From positions 1 through 25,718 of IMG/VR virus record IMGVR_UViG_3300045146_000635: 25,718 nt of DNA; one strand, written 5' to 3'. The translations under genes were made by a program, and so were the position numbers. This document shows, one piece after another, positions 1-8,019 of the stretch. The notes under the pieces were generated by a model. It made no database searches, was not told the DNA's origin, and saw nothing but the letters and a program-made list of their open reading frames with translations. Numbering within the stretch: position 1 is the stretch's first letter; every line of letters begins with the position of its first letter. The stretch comes from a virus.

Positions 1-1341
1 ACTCCCTTCAACCCATAACCGAGTTAAATTAGTCAATCCAGCTACACTACCAGAAAGTGTGTTACTTCCAGAGCAGTGCAGAAACGTTAATGATGTGAGA
101 CCAGCAATACTACCTGAAAGCGTATTTGTTCCTCTTACATCAAGATAAGTTAAAGATGTAAGTCCTGCCACACTTCCAGAAAGAGTATTTGCAACAGTTA
201 CATTAAGATAAGTCAAATATATTAGTCCTGCTATACTTCCCGTAAGAACACCACCTAAATGAACAAGATAGGTTAAATTTGTTAATCCACTTACATCACC
301 AGTAATTGTATTAGACCCTGCAGTTATGATATATATAATACTTGTGAGATTAGTAAGACTTCCACTACAAGTATTACCCCCATATAAAATAAGATATTGA
401 AGAGAGGTTAATCCTGAAACACTGCCAGAAATTGTGTTACTTCCGCTTACACGAATATAAGTCAATGAAGTTAATCCAGCTATACTACCCGATATAGTAT
501 TACTCCCTTCAACCCATAACCGAGTTAAATTAGTCAATCCAGCTACACTACCAGAAAGTGTGTTACTTCCAGAGCAGTGCAGAAACGTTAATGATGTGAG
601 ACCAGCAATACTACCTGAAAGCGTATTACTACCACTTATATACAAATAGGTTAATAATGTTAATAATGCTATATTACCTGAAATTGTGTTTGATCCCAAT
701 ATTTTAAGAAATGTAAGGCTTGTAAGTGCATTAATACTTCCCGTTACAGTATTGCTACCAGCAATCATTAGGGTTGCAAGGCTTGTTAATGATGCCACTG
801 AGCCGCTAACAGTATTATTCCCATCTATATATAGATAATCCAATAATGTCAATCCGGCGACACTACCAGAAACAGTATTACTACCTTGCAAATTAAAATG
901 TGTCAGCAAAGTAAGTCCTGCTATACTTCCTGAAATTGTATTATTCCCTTGCACGGATACCCAGGCAAGAAGTGGACAATTAGAAATATCTCCTTCGATT
1001 GTATTAAGTCCTGTACAAGCTAACCAATTAAGATTTGGCATAGCAGCAATACTTCCAGACAGAGTGTTATTAGTAGAATTATCAACACTGCCAACACTTA
1101 AATATTCCATATAGACCAGCGCAGAAATAGAACCTGTAACAGTATTCCATCCTAACAAATTAAATTCTATTAATTCTGTGAGAGCTGCAATACTGCCAGA
1201 AATGGTATTATAACCATGCACAGATACATAGGTGAGATTTATCAATCCACTTATATCACCAGAAAGAGTATTTGATCCATCACACGCTAAATAGGTTATA
1301 AATTTTAAAGAAGAAATATCACCGGAAAGGGTATTATTACC
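1..1341 (-). repeat. 63-bp coding repeats (LRR array) with a perfect 126-bp duplication
   Basis: About 21 in-frame units of 63 bp encode 21-residue LRRs. One unit is a codon short (around 240-300) and one is longer (around 1060-1120). Bases 1-126 are identical to bases 502-627, exactly two units with no mismatch, while neighbouring units have diverged. This points to a recent copy or gene-conversion event within the array. The left limit is unknown because the window ends there. Confidence 0.9.
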
Positions 1342-2040
1342 TAATATACTGATATAAGTAATAGCTTCAAGTACATCTATATTGCCTGAAATACTTGCAG
1401 CATTAGTCCCCGAAGTCCATACCGTCCACTTTATTAATTTGTTTTTATCAGAAATAACAAACGATGCTGTCCCACTTGTACATTTCAGATAAATTGTCCT
1501 TGCGGCACCCGATGTAATTGTCCATGTCGAACTTTCGCCTAATGTTCCTAAAGCATCGGTATAGAACTTTGCATTAGCACCGAGCGTTATGGTAATATTT
1601 GCAGATGATTCCATTGTTAATGTAGATACACCCGCCCCCGTTCCCGTTTTGGTAAGTAGTAATTGACAGTTTTTCTTCTTTGTCCATATAAAATATTCCT
1701 GCATTTTCCTGTAAACACCTTCAGGCTCGAATGAACTCAGGTCAATTTCATTATCAAAATAAATTCCATGAATTATTTCATTTGCGGCTGTTCCAGAATA
1801 ATTCTCAAGGGCTATTCTTACTTCTTCAGCTAATAAATGCGCATTTGTATAGGTTGTTTCATAGCTGTCTATCTGAACACGGACAATATCTAAATCACCA
1901 TAACTGTCTTTGGTTGTTTGCGGATCAGATGAAATAATAGTATAGGTAATCCACGGCAGGGAAACACCCTGTGGGATGACAAGAGGGGAAACATTCGACG
2001 TAACCCCACTCAAAAGTGATACTATTGCCTCACCAACCAT
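1..2040 (-). CDS. Tail-terminator (DUF3168-like) domain fused to leucine-rich-repeat array, partial
   Basis: The frame is open from the ATG at 2040 to the window edge (680 codons, no stop), so the C-terminus is missing. Residues 1-122 look like the DUF3168 / tail-terminator family: a helical start, then LPWITYTIIS, VRVQIDSYETTY, AEEVRIALEN and a closing strand. That protein normally ends near 130 residues and caps the tail tube at the neck. Residues 123-220 form a beta-rich linker. From about residue 233 on there are about 21 leucine-rich repeats of 21 residues with consensus NTLSGSIAGLTSLTYLxVxGS. The start overlaps the end of the gp10-like gene by 11 bp. Position after gp10 fits a tail terminator; the LRR part is not expected there and may be a surface adhesin. 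The family calls are from motif recognition; the fusion is read directly from the open frame. Confidence 0.75.
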   Translation of the reverse strand, partial: MVGEAIVSLLSGVTSNVSPLVIPQGVSLPWITYTIISSDPQTTKDSYGDLDIVRVQIDSYETTYTNAHLLAEEVRIALENYSGTAANEIIHGIYFDNEIDLSSFEPEGVYRKMQEYFIWTKKKNCQLLLTKTGTGAGVSTLTMESSANITITLGANAKFYTDALGTLGESSTWTITSGAARTIYLKCTSGTASFVISDKNKLIKWTVWTSGTNAASISGNIDVLEAITYISILGNNTLSGDISSLKFITYLACDGSNTLSGDISGLINLTYVSVHGYNTISGSIAALTELIEFNLLGWNTVTGSISALVYMEYLSVGSVDNSTNNTLSGSIAAMPNLNWLACTGLNTIEGDISNCPLLAWVSVQGNNTISGSIAGLTLLTHFNLQGSNTVSGSVAGLTLLDYLYIDGNNTVSGSVASLTSLATLMIAGSNTVTGSINALTSLTFLKILGSNTISGNIALLTLLTYLYISGSNTLSGSIAGLTSLTFLHCSGSNTLSGSVAGLTNLTRLWVEGSNTISGSIAGLTSLTYIRVSGSNTISGSVSGLTSLQYLILYGGNTCSGSLTNLTSIIYIITAGSNTITGDVSGLTNLTYLVHLGGVLTGSIAGLIYLTYLNVTVANTLSGSVAGLTSLTYLDVRGTNTLSGSIAGLTSLTFLHCSGSNTLSGSVAGLTNLTRLWVEGS

Positions 2041-2521
2041 GTTTTGTTATCGCTTTGTCCAGAAACCTATTTATAACGTACTGCACCTCTTTTGTAAAAT
2101 CTTTTTTTACAGTCCTGACATTTTGATCCACTGCCCGACGGAACCACCCAGTAGCAGGAATACGCCTGTATATCTTTCCTCTCCGCCACCCTGTACGACC
2201 TCCTCCTGATGCTCCATATTCCAGCCAGTAGCCACCCATCGCCTGCCAGGCTCTTTCTGCCCTTGTCCCTGCAACTTTCCCCGGTAACTTCCACCCGACC
2301 CACACACCTGCTCTCGGTGTTTTTTTCATTGCCCAGGTTTTCACCTGCCTGTAAACGGTATCCGAATATTGCCGCACATTCCATTTGGCTGCTTCTCTTA
2401 TAGGTTTTGAAGCTCTCACGCAAGCCTGGTTAAGCAGTTTTTTATTCAGCTTTTTAGGCAGCTTTTCCAGAACTTCATGAACCTGCTCCAGCCCAATAAT
2501 TTCGGCATATACCTTTGCCAT
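2030..2521 (-). CDS. HK97 gp10-like neck / head-tail protein
   Basis: This 163-residue protein resembles the HK97 gp10 family. It has an N-terminal helix pair (GLEQVHEVLEKLPKKLNKK), a basic middle with many Arg and Lys, YWLEYGASGG near residue 100, and a C-terminal helix. Members help finish the head-to-tail junction. I chose the ATG at 2521 because it shares its A with the TAA of the upstream gene (TAATG coupling); an ATG two codons earlier is possible. Its end overlaps the tail-terminator start. Gene order adaptor, gp10-like, DUF3168-like is the usual one in HK97-type phages. Confidence 0.75.
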   Translation of the reverse strand: MAKVYAEIIGLEQVHEVLEKLPKKLNKKLLNQACVRASKPIREAAKWNVRQYSDTVYRQVKTWAMKKTPRAGVWVGWKLPGKVAGTRAERAWQAMGGYWLEYGASGGGRTGWRRGKIYRRIPATGWFRRAVDQNVRTVKKDFTKEVQYVINRFLDKAITKHGW

Positions 2522-2769
2522 TACCAAAGAGCAACCATGTTAGTTGCTGTCGTGTTAGTCGAATTGACCCTTACAACACTCACCGGGAGAATATCCCCGG
2601 CACTCATCCCGACAAATGTGGCGGTATTGCCACCTTCAGTCAGGACAGCTACGTTGCCGGCACCACCGACATAGATGACGCTCGGTGCATCCAATTTCAC
2701 AGTATCGCTTGCTGTAACGGCGGCTGCATACTTTGGTATCGGTCTTAACATTGATCCTTGAACACTCAT
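2521..2769 (-). CDS. Head-spike base-like protein (RcGTA Rcc01079 type)
   Basis: This is an 82-residue protein. Its core GGAGNVAVLTEGG, then FVGMSAGDILPVSVVRVN and a final TTATNMVALW, resembles the small beta-rich proteins that form the spike base on the head of the Rhodobacter gene transfer agent and related phages. The start at 2769 lies 2 nt after the previous stop; a longer frame to 2808 exists but runs into the upstream gene. The location in the head-completion block supports a virion role. The family call is from memory of the motif and could instead be another small decoration protein. Confidence 0.6.
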   Translation of the reverse strand: MSVQGSMLRPIPKYAAAVTASDTVKLDAPSVIYVGGAGNVAVLTEGGNTATFVGMSAGDILPVSVVRVNSTNTTATNMVALW

Positions 2770-2771
2770 AG

Positions 2772-3089
2772 TTAATCTCTTAATTCGGTTATTAATCGCA
2801 TTCCCCATTTACGACCTACTTCCTGAATGGAAATGATCGTATAATATTTTGATCCATAATAGACCCGCATCAAATCAGTAACGGTACTCTTATAACGAAT
2901 CACAAACACTACTCTCTGAAGGGCTGTCCTTTGGTCTGCCTCATCCACCTCACTCCCCGGCTGGTATTCAATCGAAGCCCACATAGTCGTATGGGTAGCC
3001 CAAGTACTCGTATATTCCCCGGCTGCATTTTGTGTCCGTGTCGGGGTCTGGATGACTATCCTTCGATCGAGTTTGCCTATTTCCATCAC
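2772..3089 (-). CDS. Phage head-tail adaptor (SPP1 gp16-like)
   Basis: The 105-residue product matches the head-tail joining family. It opens with IGKLDRRIVIQTPTRTQNAAGEY, has an alternating-strand centre with WASIEYQPGSEVDEADQ, then VFVIRYKSTV and YYGSKYYTIISIQEVG. Such proteins form the stopper ring that closes the filled head. The start region overlaps the upstream connector stop by 4 bp. There are two adjacent Met codons (3089 and 3086); the second would also serve. The gene lies between the connector and the spike-base gene, as expected. Confidence 0.8.
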   Translation of the reverse strand: MMEIGKLDRRIVIQTPTRTQNAAGEYTSTWATHTTMWASIEYQPGSEVDEADQRTALQRVVFVIRYKSTVTDLMRVYYGSKYYTIISIQEVGRKWGMRLITELRD

Positions 3090-3667
3090 ATATACCTGTA
3101 TTTTCTCAGCATCAGATCCGCAACCCTTGTAAACTGCCTCCCCTTGTCTTCCCTGTTTTCGTACCAGTCCCCGATTATCAACCGCATAGCCTGTTTAATA
3201 TCTTCGGGACAGGTAGCCGGGGATGTCCATCCCATAACAAATTCAACTTTAACAGCATTCGGATAGGCTGTCTTTGTTGAAGGCCAGGAATAAGAATCAT
3301 AAGGCACTATCCGTGCAGGCTTTCCTACCAGGTCGGTCTTATAATTCGAAGAAGATACCGTCTGCTCGGTGCCATTATCATCAATGTACTTCACGGAGGT
3401 AATCGAAGCCACCGGATAGCACCACAATTCAATCTGATAGTTTTCGGTATCGGTAGGGAAGGCATCCAGGTAGGCATAATACGTTGCAGCACTTATATAC
3501 AGGTCGAGCTCCTCTTTTAGCCGTTCCTCGGCAGCTTTGACCAAAGAAAGAATAAGGGCATCATTATCCGTCCCATCCTCTTTTAGATGTAGCTTAATAT
3601 CTGTCAAAGTAGAAGACGGGTAAAGTACCCATGTCGTCTGTGCCGTTTTGAGGGACATTTTTATCAC
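3086..3667 (-). CDS. Head-tail connector (gp6-like)
   Basis: The 193-residue product looks like the phage gp6-like connector family. Features are an N-terminal helix pair after DIKLHLKEDGTDNDALILSLVKAAEERLKEELDLY, a beta hairpin with YQIELWCYPVASITSVKYID, and the C-terminal CPEDIKQAMRLIIGDWYENRED helix. These proteins bind under the portal as a dodecameric ring. The start may be the internal MSLKTAQ (Met-4) rather than the first Met. It overlaps the preceding small gene by 4 bp and the adaptor by 4 bp. Confidence 0.8.
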   Translation of the reverse strand: MIKMSLKTAQTTWVLYPSSTLTDIKLHLKEDGTDNDALILSLVKAAEERLKEELDLYISAATYYAYLDAFPTDTENYQIELWCYPVASITSVKYIDDNGTEQTVSSSNYKTDLVGKPARIVPYDSYSWPSTKTAYPNAVKVEFVMGWTSPATCPEDIKQAMRLIIGDWYENREDKGRQFTRVADLMLRKYRYM

Positions 3668-3876
3668 CTGGTCTGTACTTTTTTGCCCTTCGGCGTTTTA
3701 GCTTCAACTTTTGGTATCAGGGGTCGCTTGGCTTCAGGTGTTTCGTCTTCGAATTCCTTAGTGGCAAGCCCCTCACGGATGTAATATTCAGCCTCCGAAG
3801 AGGGGAGATTAAGTACCTCCCCTGCTCCATAGGCAAAACCTTTACCCGCCAACGATGTCAGAAATTTTACTTTCAT
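3664..3876 (-). CDS. Small protein between capsid and connector
   Basis: A 70-residue protein with a compact N-terminal half (MKVKFLTSLAGKGFAYGAGE, then VLNLPSSEAEYYIREGLA) and a charged Lys/Glu/Pro tail ending KGKKVQTR. I do not recognise a named family; the N-terminal part resembles small beta-barrel-like phage proteins often found right after the major capsid gene. It starts 3 nt after the capsid stop and overlaps the connector by 4 bp, so it is part of the head operon. A head-completion or decoration role is a guess from position. Confidence 0.7.
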   Translation of the reverse strand: MKVKFLTSLAGKGFAYGAGEVLNLPSSEAEYYIREGLATKEFEDETPEAKRPLIPKVEAKTPKGKKVQTR

Positions 3877-3879
3877 GGC

Positions 3880-5103
3880 TTATGTCGTTGCGCAGCGTAT
3901 GTGTTTGATAGGATAATCAGCAGCAACCAGGTTGGAAGCCCAGCGGCCATGAATAGCAAAGCCAACTTCGTCTGTATCAGCATAGAGCTCATTAACCCTT
4001 ATTACGGTCATCGGAAGACATTCTCCGATATAGAAGTTTTTGAAATCACCGAAGAACACTGGCTTATATCTCGGATGCAGACTTTCGCAGTCATCATTCA
4101 CGACAAAAGGACGCCCTTCAAGTAGATCAGGTTCGCCATCCCTCATTGAAAGCTGCCAGAGGGGACGTGCATCAGCTGAACCGATATACAGGGCACGAAT
4201 GGCCAGCATGGTTGAATTGTTGAACATGAACGTACCATTCCTTGAATAAGCCCTATTGACCGAGTACATCAGGTTGACAATGTCATCCCTGGTGATAGCC
4301 CTCTTAGTGGAATCTTCACCTTTGTAGGAAATCCTCCCTACCCCGTAAGGCTGTGAGCTTCCCGTACCGGCTGTGAGGTAGTAGTTCAAACCACGGAACG
4401 TCCTCTTGAAAAGCATCTCAGTAAGCCAGCCGGCAAAGTCAAAGGCCGAATCCTGAAGAAGTTCATTGGATACTTTCACAAGCCCTGAAGTGATCTTGTA
4501 AAAGGTAAGGGTAGCCTGTGCAAAGGTCATATCAGTAGCCGAAGTTGTCTGTGCTGTTTTTTCAGCGATAACATAACCTTTAACAGCGGTATCGTCAACC
4601 GTCGGGAAAGTTATGGCCGACCCTGTTGCGCTCTGGAACCAGTAGGCAAGATTCCTGTCCACCATGCCCCCGACATATTTTTGGGCATCGGCAATCTTAT
4701 CACCCATCAGAGTAGGTACGGTATAACCCCCTTTATTGCCAGCCCCGACATAGAATTGATTAGCTCTTATTTCTGCCTGTCTTTCAGCCTTCAGGTTGTT
4801 ATAACCAAACCTTAAAAGATCGGTAAAATCAGCCATCTGCCGCTTGTCGGCATCGGCCTTATTAGAGGTAGGATTAGGCGTGCCAGGCAGAGGTTCGGAA
4901 AGGCTCGCCAGTTTCTTTTCATTTTCCTCAGCCACTTTGATCTGTGCTGTCAGGTCATCCATCTCAGCAAACCACTTGTTTACCTCGATGTTTTTTTCCT
5001 GTGTGAGTTCGCCACCGGCAGCTTTCGCAGCATCAATGACATCCTCGACCTGTTTTTTAACATTCGCTCTTTTTTCATAAAGCGTTTTTGTCAGTAGTCC
5101 CAT
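3880..5103 (-). CDS. Major capsid protein, HK97 family
   Basis: A 407-residue protein with HK97 capsid layout. Residues 1-70 are a charged coiled coil (KRANVKKQVEDVIDAAKAAGG, DDLTAQIKVAEENEKKLASL) that acts as the built-in scaffold (delta domain). The shell domain follows, with GNKGGYTVPTLMGDKI, KITSGLVKVSNELLQDSAFD and a C-terminal GFAIHGRWASNLVAADYPIKHI. A prohead protease gene directly upstream would remove the delta domain during maturation. It starts 12 nt after the protease stop. Size and context are typical. Confidence 0.92.
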   Translation of the reverse strand: MGLLTKTLYEKRANVKKQVEDVIDAAKAAGGELTQEKNIEVNKWFAEMDDLTAQIKVAEENEKKLASLSEPLPGTPNPTSNKADADKRQMADFTDLLRFGYNNLKAERQAEIRANQFYVGAGNKGGYTVPTLMGDKIADAQKYVGGMVDRNLAYWFQSATGSAITFPTVDDTAVKGYVIAEKTAQTTSATDMTFAQATLTFYKITSGLVKVSNELLQDSAFDFAGWLTEMLFKRTFRGLNYYLTAGTGSSQPYGVGRISYKGEDSTKRAITRDDIVNLMYSVNRAYSRNGTFMFNNSTMLAIRALYIGSADARPLWQLSMRDGEPDLLEGRPFVVNDDCESLHPRYKPVFFGDFKNFYIGECLPMTVIRVNELYADTDEVGFAIHGRWASNLVAADYPIKHIRCATT

Positions 5104-5115
5104 TTTTCTTGAATT

Positions 5116-5808
5116 TTAAAAGTTTAATAACTGTAATTTCGCAACCAAATAATTGAGGTTCCTGGCACTTGCGCCCATCTCTTTCAGCACCGTTTCAGGT
5201 TCTTTGCCTTCAAGGATTGCATAGATGCCTTTGATAGTAAGCTCCTCGGAATAACTCTCACCGAGAGCCTGTTGAAGTATGTATCTGGTCATTTCCATTT
5301 TGTCCTCCGGGGCAGCATTTTTTACAGAGTTGACATTTGAGGGGATGTTAACGATCGACACCTCGACCAGCTCGGCTCTATCGTAATAAAGAACATCCCT
5401 TTCCTCGCCTTTTTCCTCATCCCCTTTGTGGCTTTTCAGTGGATAAAAACCAACCGAAACAGCCCGGATGCTCCCATGTAGGACTTTGCGGAATATTTTT
5501 TCAGCGAGAGGATTGATGTCCCCTGGTTCGAACTTAATGTTCACCAGAAGACGATCATCCTCTTGCTGTGTTTCACCGATCCCTATTACGTTGTCAGGAT
5601 CGTTACGGGAGAACCATCCCCCGTATATATCGTGCATATATCCAATAATCGGATTTTTGCGGTAGCTTTCAAGATCCCACCCTTTAGGGTCAATTATGGA
5701 GTTGTGCCTGTCTTTTGTCCCGTCTGAAGCAACAAAAGAAATAGTTCTTGTCTGCTCCACATCTTGCGGTATTGTCCGCAAGCCCCCGTAACTTCTTAGT
5801 AAGCTCAT
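5116..5808 (-). CDS. Prohead maturation protease, HK97 family
   Basis: A 230-residue serine protease of the HK97 gp4 type, which cleaves the capsid delta domain inside the prohead. Visible motifs are SFVASDGTKDRHNSIIDPKG near residue 24, IIGYMHD with the likely catalytic His-59, GSIRAVSVGF with the likely catalytic Ser-118, and the conserved ELVEVSIVNIPSNVNSV strand near residue 147. It overlaps the portal gene by 4 bp (ATGA), a translational coupling seen throughout this operon. A short C-terminal helical tail ends the protein. Confidence 0.9.
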   Translation of the reverse strand: MSLLRSYGGLRTIPQDVEQTRTISFVASDGTKDRHNSIIDPKGWDLESYRKNPIIGYMHDIYGGWFSRNDPDNVIGIGETQQEDDRLLVNIKFEPGDINPLAEKIFRKVLHGSIRAVSVGFYPLKSHKGDEEKGEERDVLYYDRAELVEVSIVNIPSNVNSVKNAAPEDKMEMTRYILQQALGESYSEELTIKGIYAILEGKEPETVLKEMGASARNLNYLVAKLQLLNF

Positions 5809-7088
5809 GATATTGTTGTGTTTATCGTTTCTGTAACTAATCGTTCGGCTGTCTTTTTATCCGTCTGTCCGTTTTTCCCGACTTTCATCAGGTCCGTGCG
5901 GTTCATTTCGACAAAATACCTGTCCCCGCCTTCGATCTTGTTCATTTCTTCCAACTCCCGAACTTCGTTTACGTTCATCCATCCCATTCTGAGGGCTTTT
6001 TCATAGGCTTCGTACCGGCTTTTCAGGTCTCCTCTGAGAAGGGCATTAACATTGAACTTGAAGAAATAATCGTCTTTTTCACTTTCGGTCAAAAGTTTTT
6101 TATTCAACTCCTCTTCCCACCTTTTGAGCCACGGCATAAGAGAATACATAACAAATTCAACGCTCTGATGTTCGATGTTTGAGAAGGTGGCACGGTCCAG
6201 ATCAGCCAGGAAATGAGGCGGGATGCCAAACCAGCGGGCTATCTCTGTGACAGAGAACTTCCGGGATGCAAGGAACTGAGCCTGGTCAGGAGGTATGGTA
6301 ATTCCCTGGTATTTCATCCCTTCTTCCAGGATCATAACACCTCCGGATTTATCCTTTAGATTTTTATTGAATGATTCCCTTAAATTCTGCACCCCTTTAT
6401 CACCAAGTATTGCCGGGTGCATAAGTATTCCGCTCTGCCGGGCACCGTTTGCTATAAATTCATTTCCGAATTTCTGTAAAGCCAGCCCACCCCCGATAGA
6501 TTCCTTTGCGACTTGGATAGGTGACTTACCTAAAAACCCATCCGTTGTAAGTGCAGGAACATGAAGAATATACTCAGGTGGAATTTTCTCTTCTGAGCCG
6601 ATGACCTGGTAAAAATACTCGTCGTCTTTTTCGTACATACTGACTTTTGAGGGGTCGAGTATCATCAACCGCAAAGGTTCATAAGAACCATTCCTTATGA
6701 TCCGTGCATATCCATTACCCCAAGTAAGTACCCGGTTGTGTACTGTCTCCCTGAAAATCTGCCCGGTCTGGATGTAGTTTGGCTCCCGGAGCAGCCGGGT
6801 TGTTTTGTCGTTTATCTTTTCGAGGTTGCCGTTTGAAATCCGTTTGTACTTATTTATCGGGAGGATTCCAACAATAGACGAAAGAAGGAATATCGCCCGC
6901 CAAACGGCTGAATGAGTAAGGGCCGATTCCTGGTCAACCACCACGCCCGCCTTAGTGGATGAATCCCATCCAATAGAATTAAACCAGTCTTCAAGGGTTG
7001 CGGAAGGGTTGTTTATAGACGCCCGTACCTCGGCTGTATCGCCTATACGATGAATAAACGGGAATTTACCGTTAAACAGCAACTGCAT
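5805..7088 (-). CDS. Portal protein, HK97 family
   Basis: A 427-residue portal protein that would form the dodecameric DNA-entry vertex. Recognisable features are AVWRAIFLLSSIVGILPINKY near residue 63, TGQIFRETVHNRVLTWGNGYARIIRNG, the loop VKGVQNL-like FNKNLKDKSGGVMILEEGMKY, and the helix FSVTEIARWFGIPPHFLADL followed by a clip region. The gene starts a new unit after a 98-bp gap that holds a promoter candidate and two palindromes, unlike the other genes here, which overlap. This suggests separate control of the head genes downstream of the glycosyltransferase cassette. Confidence 0.93.
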   Translation of the reverse strand: MQLLFNGKFPFIHRIGDTAEVRASINNPSATLEDWFNSIGWDSSTKAGVVVDQESALTHSAVWRAIFLLSSIVGILPINKYKRISNGNLEKINDKTTRLLREPNYIQTGQIFRETVHNRVLTWGNGYARIIRNGSYEPLRLMILDPSKVSMYEKDDEYFYQVIGSEEKIPPEYILHVPALTTDGFLGKSPIQVAKESIGGGLALQKFGNEFIANGARQSGILMHPAILGDKGVQNLRESFNKNLKDKSGGVMILEEGMKYQGITIPPDQAQFLASRKFSVTEIARWFGIPPHFLADLDRATFSNIEHQSVEFVMYSLMPWLKRWEEELNKKLLTESEKDDYFFKFNVNALLRGDLKSRYEAYEKALRMGWMNVNEVRELEEMNKIEGGDRYFVEMNRTDLMKVGKNGQTDKKTAERLVTETINTTIS

Positions 7089-7091
7089 TTA

Positions 7092-7150
7092 TTTAGATTA
7101 AATCTAAACAAAGGTACGGCGGGACTGTTTTTTAGGTATTCAGTGAATAC
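7092..7150 (-). promoter_or_regulatory. Late-promoter candidate with two palindromes, upstream of portal
   Basis: On the minus strand, TACCTTTG (7116-7109) fits the Bacteroidota -7 consensus TAnnTTTG. No TTTG is present at -33. In its place, 19 nt upstream, is a perfect 15-bp palindrome GTATTCAGTGAATAC (7136-7150). Directly abutting the -7 box on the downstream side is a 17-bp palindrome with TTTAGATT and AATCTAAA arms (7092-7108), 3 nt before the portal ATG. This would fit an activator-dependent promoter with an operator at the start site. The role is inferred. Confidence 0.5.
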
Positions 7151-7186
7151 TTTTAAAAAGCTAACTGAATGTATTTAAGGCAGTTA

Positions 7187-7855
7187 TCAGAAGGAATTGT
7201 ATAAAGCGGTCATTTCTTCCGGGTGCTGGTAGGCATCATCCCAGATAGTGTGTTCAGGCTGTAAGTATTTGATCCATCCCTCTTTGTGCGGATTGATATG
7301 TATTTTGCAATTCTGCTCATGTGCAAATTTTGCGATCCAAATATCTGCCATGTTTTTAATTAACATTTTATTAACATCGGGATAAAAATAGTCCGAGTGC
7401 CATGCCATAACCCCTGTGCCGCCGATGCTTAGCTCAAAATTTACTGTCACTTCTTCGAGGCAGTGATAGCTTACCCTCCGATCAGAATAAGCATTACCAA
7501 CAGGCTTGGGAAGCATGATCCGCCCGTGGTTCGTGAGTATTACCTTATTGTCGTACTCTTTTAGCTTTGAAATCATCACCCGTGTATAGTCGTGTGGATA
7601 GATAAGATCATCATCGCAGGTGAAGATGTACCCTTTAACTCCTTTAAGATTGTGAAATTTTGCCCCGTCACCCTTGGAGTTGTCCATAAAATAATAAGTA
7701 ATCCGGGAATGGTTCAGGAATTGCGGCACCTGGTTATGTCCATTCAACATAATATTTAACCTGTCAATGGGATCAACCTGGTTTAAAAGTGAATGAACAA
7801 CCAGTTTAAGCAGCCCCGTGCGCTCAGGAATGGTGGCTATTTGGGCAGTGATCAT
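7187..7855 (-). CDS. Glycosyltransferase family 2-like protein
   Basis: A 222-residue, soluble, GT-A-fold-like protein. It begins MITAQIATIPERTGLLKLVV, typical of nucleotide-sugar binding strands, and has the metal-binding acidic motif CDDDLIYPHDY at residues 80-90. A later segment, SIGGTGVMAWHSDYF and then DIWIAKFAHEQ, would hold the acceptor side with an acidic base. It has no membrane segment. It is the last gene of the glycosyltransferase cassette and is coupled by ATGA to the 55-residue gene before it. Donor and acceptor cannot be read from the sequence. Confidence 0.75.
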   Translation of the reverse strand: MITAQIATIPERTGLLKLVVHSLLNQVDPIDRLNIMLNGHNQVPQFLNHSRITYYFMDNSKGDGAKFHNLKGVKGYIFTCDDDLIYPHDYTRVMISKLKEYDNKVILTNHGRIMLPKPVGNAYSDRRVSYHCLEEVTVNFELSIGGTGVMAWHSDYFYPDVNKMLIKNMADIWIAKFAHEQNCKIHINPHKEGWIKYLQPEHTIWDDAYQHPEEMTALYNSF

Positions 7856-8019
7856 TTATAACCTTTTTTATTTTGGTTTTCAAACATTCCTTCGTATTTT
7901 ATAATTCTCCGATGAACAACTATCCCGAATATATAAACTGATTTTACATAGTCCTGATAGGTAATTTCACCGTCGGGCCGGTCTTTGTGAATAACTTCGG
8001 CGCTTGTAATTTTTATCAT
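7852..8019 (-). CDS. Small coupled gene in the glycosyltransferase cassette
   Basis: A 55-residue protein beginning MIKITSAEVIHKDRPDGE and ending KKGYK, with a hydrophobic centre YVKSVYIFGIVVHRRIIKY. I do not recognise it. The reality of the gene is supported by its junctions: its ATG shares an A with the upstream TAA (TAATG at 8021-8017), and its TGA overlaps the next ATG (ATGA at 7855-7852). The strand and packing match its neighbours. It could be a partner of the flanking glycosyltransferases, but that is only suggested by position. Confidence 0.7.
   Translation of the reverse strand: MIKITSAEVIHKDRPDGEITYQDYVKSVYIFGIVVHRRIIKYEGMFENQNKKGYK

Noticed and set aside
1-1341. Regular 63-bp repeats as a CRISPR array
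   Set aside because: The units are in-frame coding repeats with conserved Leu, Asn and Gly positions, vary throughout and have no constant repeat/unique spacer pattern.
2067-2423. 118-residue minus-strand frame inside the gp10-like gene
   Set aside because: It overlaps a recognisable neck protein in another frame, has no family signs and no coupling junctions.
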